Shown here: positions 18,541 through 26,933 of the stretch, one piece after another
Layout: each line of letters opens with the position of its first letter
How positions within the stretch are numbered: the first letter of the stretch is position 1
NCBI RefSeq assembly: GCF_001423945.1
Contig: NZ_LMPU01000008.1
Coordinates: 310,001-374,000 of the forward strand
Length of the DNA stretch: 64,000 bases
DNA from: Pedobacter sp. Leaf194
GTDB lineage: Bacteria; Bacteroidota; Bacteroidia; Sphingobacteriales; Sphingobacteriaceae
Direction: 5' to 3'
The notes under the pieces: model-generated
What the model was told of the DNA's origin: nothing
What the model saw: the letters and a program-made list of their open reading frames with translations, nothing else
The model's database searches: none
Translations under genes and position numbers: made by a program

Positions 18541-18676
18541 GAGCACCTCCTAAATCCTCCCGGGAAGGGAAGAATTTTTGTTTATGGTTAAAAAATTTAT
18601 TTTTACTGACATTATTTCTTCGCTTAAAGGTGTAAAATTTTGCAACTCCTACCCTCCGGGGAGGTTGGGTGGGGCT
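18541..18676. repeat. REP-like intergenic element, copy 2
   Basis: The spacer between permeases A and B carries CACCTCCTAAATCCTCCCGGG at its left end and CAACTCCTACCCTCC then GAGGTTGGGTGGGGCT at its right. Both ends, the inner GTTTATGGTTAAAAAATTTA segment and the overall length correspond to copy 1 at 13574-13704. Confidence 0.7.
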
Positions 18677-18678
18677 AA

Positions 18679-21048
18679 TCATTCATATTTAAGTGCGTCT
18701 ACCGGGTTTGCCTTTGCTACTTTAACCGATTGAATACTTACGGTTAATATGGCTATCAAAACAGACAATCCAATGGCTATTATAAAAGGCATTGCAGAAA
18801 TTGATACGCGGTATTCATATCCAGAAAGCCATTTGTTGATGATAATATAGGAAACCGGGAAAGCAATCACATTTGCAATGGCGACCAGTTTAATAAAATC
18901 TTTATTTAGCAGGGTAAGAATGTTGCCTGTGCTGGCACCGAGAACTTTACGAATACTAATTTCCTTTTTACGTTGTTCTGCCATAAATAAAGCAAGTCCT
19001 AATAAGCCCAAACATGAAATGAAAATTGCGAAGCCACCAAACCAGTTTGAGAGCGTACCTAAAAGTTTTTCGTTTTGAAATTTTAGTTCAAAAGATTCAT
19101 TTAAAAATTTACGGTTTACAGGATAATTTGGTTCAATCTGGCTCACCAGTTCGTCCATTTTTTCTAAAGAAGAACTTATGTTTTTATCAGGATTCAACCT
19201 TGCAATGATTACATTGGTATTATCATGGTTATTTAAATAGAAAATCATTGGCGCTACTTTTTGATAGGCACTTTCTACCACAAAATCTTCTACTACACCT
19301 ACGTTTGTAAACTTATTGCCCCAGAATGTAATAACGGCGCCCAATGGATTTTTTAAGCCCATCATCTTAACGGCTGCCTCATTGAGCATTACACTACTGC
19401 TGTCGTTCAAAAATTTCGACGAGAATTCCCTACCGCGAATTATCTTTGTTCCAACTGTTTCGGTAAAATCATAACCTATTCCTCTGTGGTTAAATGAGAC
19501 CAGTTCGTTAGGGTTTTTCCCAGCCCAGGATATGCCCGTAGTGTTGTTGCCACCCTCCGTAAACTCCGAACTAAAGGTTGTTGCGTTTACCGCAGCGCCA
19601 GATTTTATCAACTGTGTTTTAAGTAATTCAATTTTACCTTTATCACGCATTTTGCCCTGCACTTCAATTTGAACCAGGTTTGATTGGTTGTAACCAATGG
19701 GCTTATTTTTGATGTAATTAAGTTGTTGGTAAATAACGACCGTGGAAACAATTAAGCAGGCAGCGAAAACAAATTGAAACACAACCAGTACCTTTCTCAC
19801 CGAAACCGATGAATCGGTTTTTGTACTGAAACCTTTTAACACTTTTATAGGTTCGAAAGACGACAAATATAATGCGGGATAGCTCCCCGCCACGAAGCCT
19901 GTAAAAACCATCAAAGCAAATAATACAACCCAAAACAGACTATTCTGGTAGTCAATTGTTAATTTAATATCAAGCAAACCATTAAAGTATGGCAAACTAA
20001 CTTCTACCAGGATAAAAGCAAAAACGGTGGAAATAAATGTTATAAGAAGAGATTCTAAAAAGAACTGACTGATGAGCGATTGCCTTGTTGAACCAATTGC
20101 TTTGCGAACTCCAACCTCCTTTGCTCTGCGTTCTGAACGTGCTGTGGATAGATTCATAAAATTTACACAGGCAATGAGGAGTATGCAAAAGGCTAACAGC
20201 AAAAATATTTTTAACTGGTCTATCTTACCACCTACAGATCTGCCATTCTCGAAATCGCCATACAGGTGCCATTTCGTTAGTGGATGAAGCAAGGCCTTGG
20301 CGCTAATTTCCTTGTCGTGGTTTTTGTAAATATCTTTTATATCGGCATTGGCTTTAGCAAAGGCAGCATTATCTTTCAACTGCACAAGGGTAAGGCACAT
20401 ATTATTACCCCAGTTATTCTGTTTCGCCCAGGTTTCCCTTTTCAAAAATAAATCCCAAGGCATAATGCACTCAAAAATTATACTGCTGTTTGCCGGCGCA
20501 TCTTCTATCACCGCTTCAACTTTCAAAACATCCTGGTTTTCGAGCTTTACGGTTTTATTAATCGGGTCTTCATTTCCAAATAATTTTTGTGCAAAAGATT
20601 TTGTAAGAATGATTGTATTTACATCCGTTAAGGCTTTTTTAGGATTGCCTTTAATAAATTTGTAATCCAGTATTTTAAGAAAATTCTGATCAGCAAATAC
20701 GACTTTACTTTTTATTTTGTTATCTCCAACGGTTACCAAATTCTGCCGCGGATAGGTTGAGTGCGAAGCATATTTAACGCCAGGAAAGTTTTGCTGCAAA
20801 TCTTCAGCCATAACGTTTGGTGTCCAGCTCCAGCTAAAAGTCTTTCCATTTGCTACAACACTTTGATAAACTACATATGTTTTATCGTTGTCTTTAAATT
20901 GCTTATCATAGCTCCATTCATAGGCAACGTACAAAAGCAGCACCATACAGCTGGCTAAGCCAATTGCCAATCCACCTACATTAATTAATGCAAACCCTTT
21001 GTTTTTCCAAAGGTTTCGCAAAGCAATTTTTAAGTTTATTTTGAACAT
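18679..21048 (-). CDS. MacB/FtsX-type ABC permease (copy A)
   Basis: This 789-residue double-FtsX permease is the first of the four in transcription order. The first core is CILLIACVNFMNLSTARSERRAKEVGVRKAIGS, the second is CLGLLGLALFMAEQRKKEISIRKVLGAS, and it ends NPVDALKYE. The CIMPWDLF and YGDFENGRSVGGKIDQ segments link it to copy A'. It lies 228 bp downstream of the first ATPase gene, a spacer that holds a perfect 11-bp hairpin. Its N-terminus (MFKINLKIALRNLWKNKG) is the family start. Confidence 0.88.
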   Translation of the reverse strand: MFKINLKIALRNLWKNKGFALINVGGLAIGLASCMVLLLYVAYEWSYDKQFKDNDKTYVVYQSVVANGKTFSWSWTPNVMAEDLQQNFPGVKYASHSTYPRQNLVTVGDNKIKSKVVFADQNFLKILDYKFIKGNPKKALTDVNTIILTKSFAQKLFGNEDPINKTVKLENQDVLKVEAVIEDAPANSSIIFECIMPWDLFLKRETWAKQNNWGNNMCLTLVQLKDNAAFAKANADIKDIYKNHDKEISAKALLHPLTKWHLYGDFENGRSVGGKIDQLKIFLLLAFCILLIACVNFMNLSTARSERRAKEVGVRKAIGSTRQSLISQFFLESLLITFISTVFAFILVEVSLPYFNGLLDIKLTIDYQNSLFWVVLFALMVFTGFVAGSYPALYLSSFEPIKVLKGFSTKTDSSVSVRKVLVVFQFVFAACLIVSTVVIYQQLNYIKNKPIGYNQSNLVQIEVQGKMRDKGKIELLKTQLIKSGAAVNATTFSSEFTEGGNNTTGISWAGKNPNELVSFNHRGIGYDFTETVGTKIIRGREFSSKFLNDSSSVMLNEAAVKMMGLKNPLGAVITFWGNKFTNVGVVEDFVVESAYQKVAPMIFYLNNHDNTNVIIARLNPDKNISSSLEKMDELVSQIEPNYPVNRKFLNESFELKFQNEKLLGTLSNWFGGFAIFISCLGLLGLALFMAEQRKKEISIRKVLGASTGNILTLLNKDFIKLVAIANVIAFPVSYIIINKWLSGYEYRVSISAMPFIIAIGLSVLIAILTVSIQSVKVAKANPVDALKYE

Positions 21049-21164
21049 CGTAGTATCGGTTATTTATTTTCAGGTATTAAGAACATGCAATCGCCTCTAG
21101 CTTCCAGTTCCATTGTTTTTGATTCCCCTTATTGCCTTAGTTTTCAGCTTTTAAGGCGCCTTAC

Positions 21165-21192
21165 CCGAATCTTTCAATCCAGAAAGATTCGG
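21165..21192. other. Perfect hairpin in the spacer before permease A
   Basis: CCGAATCTTTC and GAAAGATTCGG form an 11-bp perfect stem with a 6-nt loop. No T run follows on either strand, so it is not a typical terminator; it may be an mRNA processing or stabilising element between the ATPase and permease genes. Confidence 0.55.
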
Positions 21193-21276
21193 TCTGGCTA
21201 TCATTAAACTAAAACTAATTTTTTAAGGTTGAACACTTACGAAACAGGGATTATGTGTTGGATAGAGTTTATGTTC

Positions 21277-21975
21277 TTAAATTAATTCCTCGTTTCTGCT
21301 TTTATTTATCTTCTCAGAAATTACATGCCCGTCCTTCAGGTTAATGATTCTATTCGAGAAACTCGCATCGTGACTGGAGTGCGTAACCATTACGATGGTG
21401 GTACCGGTTTCGTTTAGCTCGCAAAGCAACTCCATTACTTCATTACCGTGCGAGCTATCCAGGTTACCGGTTGGCTCATCGGCCAAAACTAATTTGGGTT
21501 TGGTAACCAACGCCCTTGCGACGGCAACACGCTGTTGCTGCCCACCAGAAAGCTGTTGAGGAAAATGCCCGCTACGGTTTACAATATTCATCCTCTCAAT
21601 AATCTCGTTAACCAGTTTCTTACGCTCACCGGCAGCTATTTTATTGTATATGAGTGGCAATTCGATGTTTTCAAAAACGGTGAGCTCATCAATTAAGTTG
21701 AAATTTTGAAAAACGAATCCCATGTTTCTTTTACGAAAATTGGAACGTTCTCTGTCGTTTAAAGTTAAAAGCTCGGTATCGATGAACTTGTAGCTGCCAC
21801 TTTCAGGCTTATCTAATAAACCCATTACGTTTAACAAGGTCGATTTTCCGCAGCCCGATGGCCCCATAATGGAAACAAATTCACCTTGTTTAACATGAAG
21901 ATTTATTCCGTTTAATGCCGTGGTTTCTACTTCTTCAGTTTTGTAAACCTTTTCTAAGTTTTCTATATTAATCAT
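21277..21975 (-). CDS. ABC transporter ATP-binding protein, MacB/LolD type (first ATPase)
   Basis: This 232-residue ATPase has the complete motif set: Walker A GPSGCGKST, Q-loop FVFQNFNL, signature LSGGQQQRVAVARAL, Walker [14 protein letters not shown] and H-loop VTHSSHD. It belongs to the LolD/MacB group. It is encoded 8 bp after the small secreted protein gene and before permease A, in the same operon as the HlyD-type adaptor. Compared with the second ATPase at 10406-11083 its signature is canonical, so this is the safer candidate for the main motor. Confidence 0.92.
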   Translation of the reverse strand: MINIENLEKVYKTEEVETTALNGINLHVKQGEFVSIMGPSGCGKSTLLNVMGLLDKPESGSYKFIDTELLTLNDRERSNFRKRNMGFVFQNFNLIDELTVFENIELPLIYNKIAAGERKKLVNEIIERMNIVNRSGHFPQQLSGGQQQRVAVARALVTKPKLVLADEPTGNLDSSHGNEVMELLCELNETGTTIVMVTHSSHDASFSNRIINLKDGHVISEKINKSRNEELI

Positions 21976-21983
21976 GAAGTAAT

Positions 21984-22376
21984 TTATTTGATGGTAAGTT
22001 TGATGTTATTGGTTTGCGCATTTTTTAATTCTACTTCGAAATCCTTCTCTCCAAGTTTTTTATGATAAATTTTAAATTTATAAACGCCGGGTTGTAATTT
22101 GATGTCTGTGTTTTCTGCTTTTAGCTCCATGTTAAACTTCAATTTATTTTCCTGAAGCAACTCGATTTTCTCCAGCAGGGAAACGTCCCCAACAATAGTA
22201 AATTTTACCTTGGCCAAGGTTGAACTATTACTTTTAACCGGTTTACTGTAAATATTCATTTCATATGTGATGCCATTTTTTGTATCCATCCAATTGGCTT
22301 CTTTTTTAAAAATGCCTTGCGAATAACCTAAAAATGCAAAGCAAATTAAAAGGCATGTTGTTAAAATTCGACTCAT
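21984..22376 (-). CDS. Small secreted protein of unknown function in the ABC operon
   Basis: This 130-residue protein has a signal peptide (MSRILTTCLLICFAFLGYSQG). The mature part is predicted beta-rich (YEMNIYSKPV, LAKVKFTIVGDVSLLEKIEL, GVYKFKIYHK), consistent with a small periplasmic beta-sandwich. No named family was recognised. It lies 10 bp after the adaptor gene and 8 bp before the first ATPase gene, so it is probably an accessory subunit or chaperone of the exporter. Confidence 0.7.
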   Translation of the reverse strand: MSRILTTCLLICFAFLGYSQGIFKKEANWMDTKNGITYEMNIYSKPVKSNSSTLAKVKFTIVGDVSLLEKIELLQENKLKFNMELKAENTDIKLQPGVYKFKIYHKKLGEKDFEVELKNAQTNNIKLTIK

Positions 22377-22386
22377 ATTATTTAAG

Positions 22387-23631
22387 CTATTTACTGATTT
22401 CTACCTGATCATATTGATTAAATTGGTCATAAGATGAGGTGATAACTTCATCACCTTTCTGCAAACCATCCAATATTTCATAATACAAGTAATTTTTTCG
22501 TCCAATTTTGATATTTTTCTTAACTGCTTTGCCATTGTTTACCACAAATACCCACGAACCACCGGTACTTTGGAAAAACTGGCCTTGTGCTAGCAGTAAT
22601 GATTTGCTGTTATCAGATAAACTTAGTTTAGTTTGAAGCGACAATCCACGGCGTAAACCATCAGGCGCCGCGCCTTTAAAAACCATTTCCACCTGAAATT
22701 GTCCAGCCGTAACCTCTGGAATAACTTTGCTCACCATCAGATTATAGGTTTTACCATTAAATTCACAAGTTGATGTTTGTCCTTCTTTAACCCTGTTAAT
22801 GTAATATTCGTCTACACCCGCCTGCAATTTATAGCCCTGCAAAACATCGATTTTCCCAATCATTTCATTTGAGTTGTAAGATTTTCCAATAACCGGATCA
22901 TACGATGAAAGCTTACCAGAAACAGGTGCTTTGATGGTCATATTCTCGATATTTTTACGAATCATTTCCAAACTCTCGTTCATTTGCCCCATAGATTGGT
23001 CGATTTGTGAAAGCTGCATTTTTCTACTTTGGTTTTCTTGCTTTACTGCCTGGCGAACAATTTTAATTTTTCCCTGGTAATATTCATAATCCTGGCTCGA
23101 CTTGTTAAACTCCTGCAGTGTAATTACCTTTTTTGCGAAAAGAGCGCTATCTAATCGATACTGACGGGCAGCAGTCCGCAGACTATTTTCTACATCCAAA
23201 ACATCCTGATTTAGAACTCTTTGATTTTGTTCGAGGTCCAACCGTGATTTACGCAATTGGTTAATCTGCTCGGTGGCTGCCGTCTGGCTCGAAGTATAAC
23301 TCAACATAGCATTTGAATTAGAGATTCGTAGTAAAGGTGTACCTTTTATAACAGAAGCACCATTTTCAGTTAAAATTTCGGCAACCGTTCCGCCTTCTGA
23401 TGAACTTACAATTACCGAAGTGAGCGGAACAACACTCGCATTCAACAAAACGACATCTTCAAAATCGCCATAATTCACTTTACTTATGGTAAGCTTGTCG
23501 GCATCGGCACTATAGCTTTTCTTTAGTGATAAGGTGTAGCCATAGATTACAACCGATATAAAAGCAATTGCTCCACCGATTATTATCATCGCTTTTTTGC
23601 TAAATCTTTTCTTCTCAATTTTCTTGTCCAT
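22387..23631 (-). CDS. HlyD/MacA-type periplasmic adaptor of the ABC exporter
   Basis: This membrane-fusion protein links the inner-membrane ABC complex to an outer-membrane channel. One N-terminal membrane helix (KAMIIIGGAIAFISVVIYGYTL) is followed by a biotinyl-lipoyl-like half (GGTVAEILTENGASVIKGTPLL), a long coiled-coil hairpin (about residues 115-220), the second lipoyl half (MTIKAPVSGKLS) and a beta-barrel domain. The ATG at 23629-23631 (MDKKIEKKRFSKK) is chosen because the predicted sigma-54 promoter would place the RNA start near 23651; an ATG at 23658 and a TTG at 23667 lie upstream. It is the first gene of the eight-gene operon. No TolC-type gene is present. Confidence 0.87.
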   Translation of the reverse strand: MDKKIEKKRFSKKAMIIIGGAIAFISVVIYGYTLSLKKSYSADADKLTISKVNYGDFEDVVLLNASVVPLTSVIVSSSEGGTVAEILTENGASVIKGTPLLRISNSNAMLSYTSSQTAATEQINQLRKSRLDLEQNQRVLNQDVLDVENSLRTAARQYRLDSALFAKKVITLQEFNKSSQDYEYYQGKIKIVRQAVKQENQSRKMQLSQIDQSMGQMNESLEMIRKNIENMTIKAPVSGKLSSYDPVIGKSYNSNEMIGKIDVLQGYKLQAGVDEYYINRVKEGQTSTCEFNGKTYNLMVSKVIPEVTAGQFQVEMVFKGAAPDGLRRGLSLQTKLSLSDNSKSLLLAQGQFFQSTGGSWVFVVNNGKAVKKNIKIGRKNYLYYEILDGLQKGDEVITSSYDQFNQYDQVEISK

Positions 23632-23659
23632 TGTTCGGTTGTACTGTTCGGTTTGCATA

Positions 23660-23677
23660 TTAACCAAGCTTGTGCCA
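23660..23677 (-). promoter_or_regulatory. Candidate sigma-54 promoter of the ABC operon
   Basis: On the minus strand TTGGCAC is a perfect -24 type element; the -12 position reads TGGT instead of TTGC. The regulator encoded divergently is of the sigma-54-activating type. The implied RNA start near 23651 leaves a leader of about 20 nt to the ATG at 23631. Confidence 0.4.
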
Positions 23678-23740
23678 AAACAAATTACAACACTTAAGTA
23701 TCTGATAAACAGAGTTTTATTTGATTTTTTATTTTAAGTA

Positions 23741-23781
23741 TGTTCATTATCGGACAGTTTATGTGCGGGAGCGGACAGTTT
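23741..23781. promoter_or_regulatory. Candidate upstream activator sites for the NtrC-type regulator
   Basis: The sequence CGGACAGTTT occurs twice, at 23751-23760 and 23772-23781, exactly 21 bp (two helical turns) apart, about 65-105 bp upstream of the -24 element. The first copy is preceded by TGTTCATTAT, and the 14-mer TGTTCATTATCGGA recurs near 54602-54615 on the minus strand. Confidence 0.5.
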
Positions 23782-23801
23782 TCTTAAATTTGGTGAAAGA
23801 A

Positions 23802-23958
23802 CCTCACCCCTTTATCCCCTCTCCTCGAAGAGAGGGGGCGAAGCGCAGAGAAACGAAATGGATATAAAATAAAATGTTCAACCTTTTACCTTTGTTTCTC
23901 TCTCTTCAATTAGGGACAGAACAAAAGAACAAATCCTTCTTCCTTTAATAGGGTGAGG
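23802..23958. repeat. REP/BIME-like element in the divergent regulatory region
   Basis: Outer arms CCTCACCC (23802-23809) and GGGTGAGG (23951-23958) bracket the element. Inside the left end is a hairpin, CCCCTCTC with GAGAGGGG (23816-23823 and 23830-23837). The layout resembles the intergenic CCTCACCCC repeats common in Bacteroidota. It lies between the activator sites and the regulator gene. Confidence 0.6.
23887..23894 (+). promoter_or_regulatory. -7 promoter element of the regulator gene
   Basis: TACCTTTG is an exact TAnnTTTG match about 84 bp before the ATG of the NtrC-type regulator. It lies within the REP-like element. No clear -33 box was seen. Confidence 0.45.
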
Positions 23959-23977
23959 CTTTTTAAAATTTAAAATC

Positions 23978-25345
23978 ATGTTAAACGCTACAGTATTAAT
24001 CATCGACGATGACGACGACATCCTTTTAAGTGCACGCTTGTTCTTGAAACAACAGGTAAAACAGGTAATCACCTGCAAATCGCCCAAGGAGATTAACATC
24101 TTACTAAGCAAGAACGAGGTAGATATTATCCTGTTGGATATGAATTACCAGAAAGGGGCAAGTGATGGACGGGAAGGATTATACTGGCTCGAACATATCT
24201 TATCAATCGATAAAGATTATGTTGTTATTTTGATGACGGCCTTCGGGAATGTTGAGCTTGCAGTAAAAGCGATAAAAAAAGGCGCCACTGATTTTATATT
24301 AAAACCGTGGGAAAATGAAAAGCTTTTTGCAACGATTTCCGCGGCTTCAAAGCTTCGCGAATCGACCAAAAAGGTTAAGAAACTAGAGAAAATCCATACC
24401 TCCTTGCATAAAGACATGACCCGCGGCTTTGAACATATTGTTGGCGAGGCCGATGGTATAAAACAATTGCAAAACACTTTGTTGAAAGTGGCTCCAACGG
24501 ATGCAAACGTTTTAATTTTAGGGGAAAATGGAACTGGAAAGCAGGTTTTCGCCTATGAAATCCATGGTAATTCGCAGCGCAAAAACCAGGTGTTTATGCA
24601 TGTAGATTTGGGTTCGTTAAATGAAAATCTTTTCGAAAGTGAATTGTTTGGCTATGCTAAAGGTGCTTTTACAGATGCTAAAGAAGACAAACCCGGACGT
24701 TTTGAACTGGCTGATGGTGGAACAATATTTTTAGATGAGATCGGGAATTTAACCCTGCCTCTCCAGGCTAAATTGCTAAGTGTTTTGCAAAACCGAACGG
24801 TTATCCGCCTCGGTGAAAGCAAAGAACGCAAAGTAAATGTAAGATTGATTACGGCTACAAATATGCCGTTGAATGAGATGGTGGCTAAAAACACTTTTCG
24901 CCAGGATTTATTATTCCGCATAAACACCGTAGAACTTGTACTGCCACCCTTACGGAAAAGAGGAACAGACATATTGCTTTTGGCAAATCATTTTATGCAG
25001 GTTTTTAGCGCTAAATATCATAAAGAAATCCGAAGTTTAAACCACAAAGCTGAAGAAGTTTTATTAAGCTATAAATGGCCTGGCAACGTTCGGGAGTTGC
25101 AGCATGTGCTGGAACGTGCGGTGATTATGAGCGACGGAAAGGAAATTTCTGAAGAGGATTTGCAACTAAGTCCGCAGCGATTTGCCCAAAACGCAATGCC
25201 GGATGAAATGGCACTTGGCGAAATGGAAAAAATGATGGTTCAAAAAGCCATCGATAAACACAAAGGCAACATTTCAAAAGCAGCCGCTGAGCTCGGTTTA
25301 ACAAGGGCAGCCCTGTATAGAAGAATTGAAAAATTTGGAATTTGA
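23978..25345 (+). CDS. Sigma-54-dependent response regulator, NtrC family
   Basis: This 455-residue activator has a receiver domain at 1-125 with the acidic cluster IIDDDDD and phospho-acceptor Asp54 (IILLDMNY). The AAA+ domain follows from about 150 to 385, with Walker A GENGTGKQ, the sigma-54 contact loop GAFTDA (229-234; commonly GAFTGA) and Walker B GGTIFLDEIGNL. A C-terminal Fis-type helix-turn-helix reads KHKGNISKAAAELGLTRAALYRRIEKFG. It is followed 67 bp downstream by a histidine kinase, forming a two-component pair. The divergent ABC operon, with paired activator sites and a -24 box, is the likely target. Confidence 0.93.
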   Translation: MLNATVLIIDDDDDILLSARLFLKQQVKQVITCKSPKEINILLSKNEVDIILLDMNYQKGASDGREGLYWLEHILSIDKDYVVILMTAFGNVELAVKAIKKGATDFILKPWENEKLFATISAASKLRESTKKVKKLEKIHTSLHKDMTRGFEHIVGEADGIKQLQNTLLKVAPTDANVLILGENGTGKQVFAYEIHGNSQRKNQVFMHVDLGSLNENLFESELFGYAKGAFTDAKEDKPGRFELADGGTIFLDEIGNLTLPLQAKLLSVLQNRTVIRLGESKERKVNVRLITATNMPLNEMVAKNTFRQDLLFRINTVELVLPPLRKRGTDILLLANHFMQVFSAKYHKEIRSLNHKAEEVLLSYKWPGNVRELQHVLERAVIMSDGKEISEEDLQLSPQRFAQNAMPDEMALGEMEKMMVQKAIDKHKGNISKAAAELGLTRAALYRRIEKFGI

Positions 25346-25412
25346 GCTTAAATTGAAAGAATATAGCCGAAAGCTTTGATTTTTACGCTTTTGGCTTTTT
25401 AGCTTTAAAAAT

Positions 25413-26771
25413 ATGTTCTACGAACGCTTTACTTTTCGTTTAATAACCCGGCTGGTCATTATCAATTTACTTGGCTACCTGCTGTTTTACCTTGTTAAGC
25501 ACACACAATTGTGGTTTACGATTATCGGTATAAGTTTAATTCTGCTTGGAGCAATAATCTCGCTTTACTACTACATAAATGAAATTCGGTCAGACATAAA
25601 GCGCTTTATTTTGGCGGTTAAAACAAGAGACCACACCCTAAATTTTAAAAATAAAACAACAAAAGGAAGTTTTCCTGAATTATATGAATCTTTCGGGGAG
25701 GTTTTGCAGGTACATAAGCAGATAAGAATGGAACAAGAAGCAATGTTTCAGCTTATTAAAACCATTTTGGAGCAAGTTCCTGTGGGTGTGATTGTGATTA
25801 ACAATACCAAAACGGCTCAGGATAACGAAGAAATTGCCTTTTTCAATCAGGCTGCGTCGAATTTGCTGAGCGTTCCTGCCTATAAGTATTGGCATCGTCT
25901 TAAGCAACATTTACCAAACTTCGCTTATGAAGTAGAACAAATCTCATCAGGTGGGAAGCGGTTTTTGGAATTAAAAATCCAGGAAAAGCTGATTCAGTTA
26001 TCAACAGAAGTGATTCCTTTGAATCTATATGGAAAGAACTACACCATTGTTAGCTTTCAAAATATCAAAGATGAAATAGAGCAAAAGGAAACCGAAGCCT
26101 GGAATCGGTTAATCGGAGTTATTTCTCATGAAATTCTAAATTCGATAACACCGATTAGTTCTTTGTCTGATACGATAAACAGTATGGTAACCAATAAAGA
26201 GAACCTGGATTTGGATGAAATGCAAGATTTGAAAACTGCCCTCCAAACCATCAAACGGCGTTCTACAGGCTTATTGGATTTTGTAAAAGATTACCGTTTA
26301 ATTGCGGAGCTGCCAACGCCGAGTCTCGAAGCGCATACAATTGGCGAGATTTTGAAACACATTAAAGTTTTGATGCAACCCTTTGCCAAAGTTAAAAATG
26401 TCGTATTGGATGTGGAGCAAACATCGTCAAAAATCACCGTTCAACTCGATTTAAAATTAATAGAACAGGTGTTGATTAATTTGATTACAAACAGCATTTA
26501 TTCTGTAGAAGAGCAAAAAAAACCACATATCACGGTAAGCCATCGCCTGGAAAACACGAAACTTTATATTGATGTTACAGACAACGGGAAGGGTATTGAA
26601 ACAGAAGATTTGGAAAAGATTTTTGTTCCCTTCTACACCACTCGTAAAAATGGTTCGGGTATTGGCTTAACCATCAGTCGTAATATTATGAAAATGCACC
26701 GCGGAAGTATCGAAGTGATTTCGACTCCTGATGAGCAAACCACATTTTCCCTATTGTTTAATTACGTCTGA
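25413..26771 (+). CDS. Sensor histidine kinase, partner of the NtrC-type regulator
   Basis: This 452-residue membrane kinase has two N-terminal helices (LVIINLLGYLLFYLV and LWFTIIGISLILLGAIISLYYY) with almost no periplasmic loop, so it may sense within the membrane or in the cytoplasm. A PAS-like region covers about residues 105-215 (LEQVPVGVIVINN). The phospho-acceptor His is in GVISHEILNSITPISSLSD. The ATPase domain has N-box NLITNSIYSV, DNGKGIE, an F-box (FVPFYTT) and GSGIGLTISRNIM. It is encoded directly after the response regulator and ends without a clear terminator before otsAB. Confidence 0.9.
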   Translation: MFYERFTFRLITRLVIINLLGYLLFYLVKHTQLWFTIIGISLILLGAIISLYYYINEIRSDIKRFILAVKTRDHTLNFKNKTTKGSFPELYESFGEVLQVHKQIRMEQEAMFQLIKTILEQVPVGVIVINNTKTAQDNEEIAFFNQAASNLLSVPAYKYWHRLKQHLPNFAYEVEQISSGGKRFLELKIQEKLIQLSTEVIPLNLYGKNYTIVSFQNIKDEIEQKETEAWNRLIGVISHEILNSITPISSLSDTINSMVTNKENLDLDEMQDLKTALQTIKRRSTGLLDFVKDYRLIAELPTPSLEAHTIGEILKHIKVLMQPFAKVKNVVLDVEQTSSKITVQLDLKLIEQVLINLITNSIYSVEEQKKPHITVSHRLENTKLYIDVTDNGKGIETEDLEKIFVPFYTTRKNGSGIGLTISRNIMKMHRGSIEVISTPDEQTTFSLLFNYV

Positions 26772-26871
26772 AGCGATATTAAACAAACAGCTATCTTCAT
26801 CAATTTTAACCCTCCCTGTACCTAAATTATGGTGTGATCATAGTTTACAGGAAAATCATCTCAATGTTTGA

Positions 26872-26902
26872 TTTGAAACAAAATCCAAACAAATTATGTT
26901 TA
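26872..26902 (+). promoter_or_regulatory. Promoter of the otsAB fusion gene
   Basis: TTTG at 26872-26875 and TATGTTTA at 26895-26902 (7 of 8 for TAnnTTTG) are separated by exactly 19 bp. The predicted RNA start near 26908 lies downstream of the first possible ATG (26904), so translation should begin at 26934 or 26940. Confidence 0.6.
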
Positions 26903-26933
26903 AATGGCTTTTATTTATGTGGATACATCAAAT

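Noticed and set aside
13573..18678. Insertion sequences between the permease genes
   Set aside because: The spacers are only about 135 bp, with no transposase or target-site duplication seen; they fit REP-like repeats better.
20348..20665. A 105-codon plus-strand frame inside permease A
   Set aside because: It is antisense to a clearly coding permease, and its residues show no family pattern; frames like this recur opposite all the large genes here.
26904..26933. ATG at 26904 as the start of the OtsA-OtsB fusion
   Set aside because: It lies upstream of the RNA start predicted from a well-spaced promoter, and the family N-terminus (MKTVIISNRLP) begins 12 codons later.
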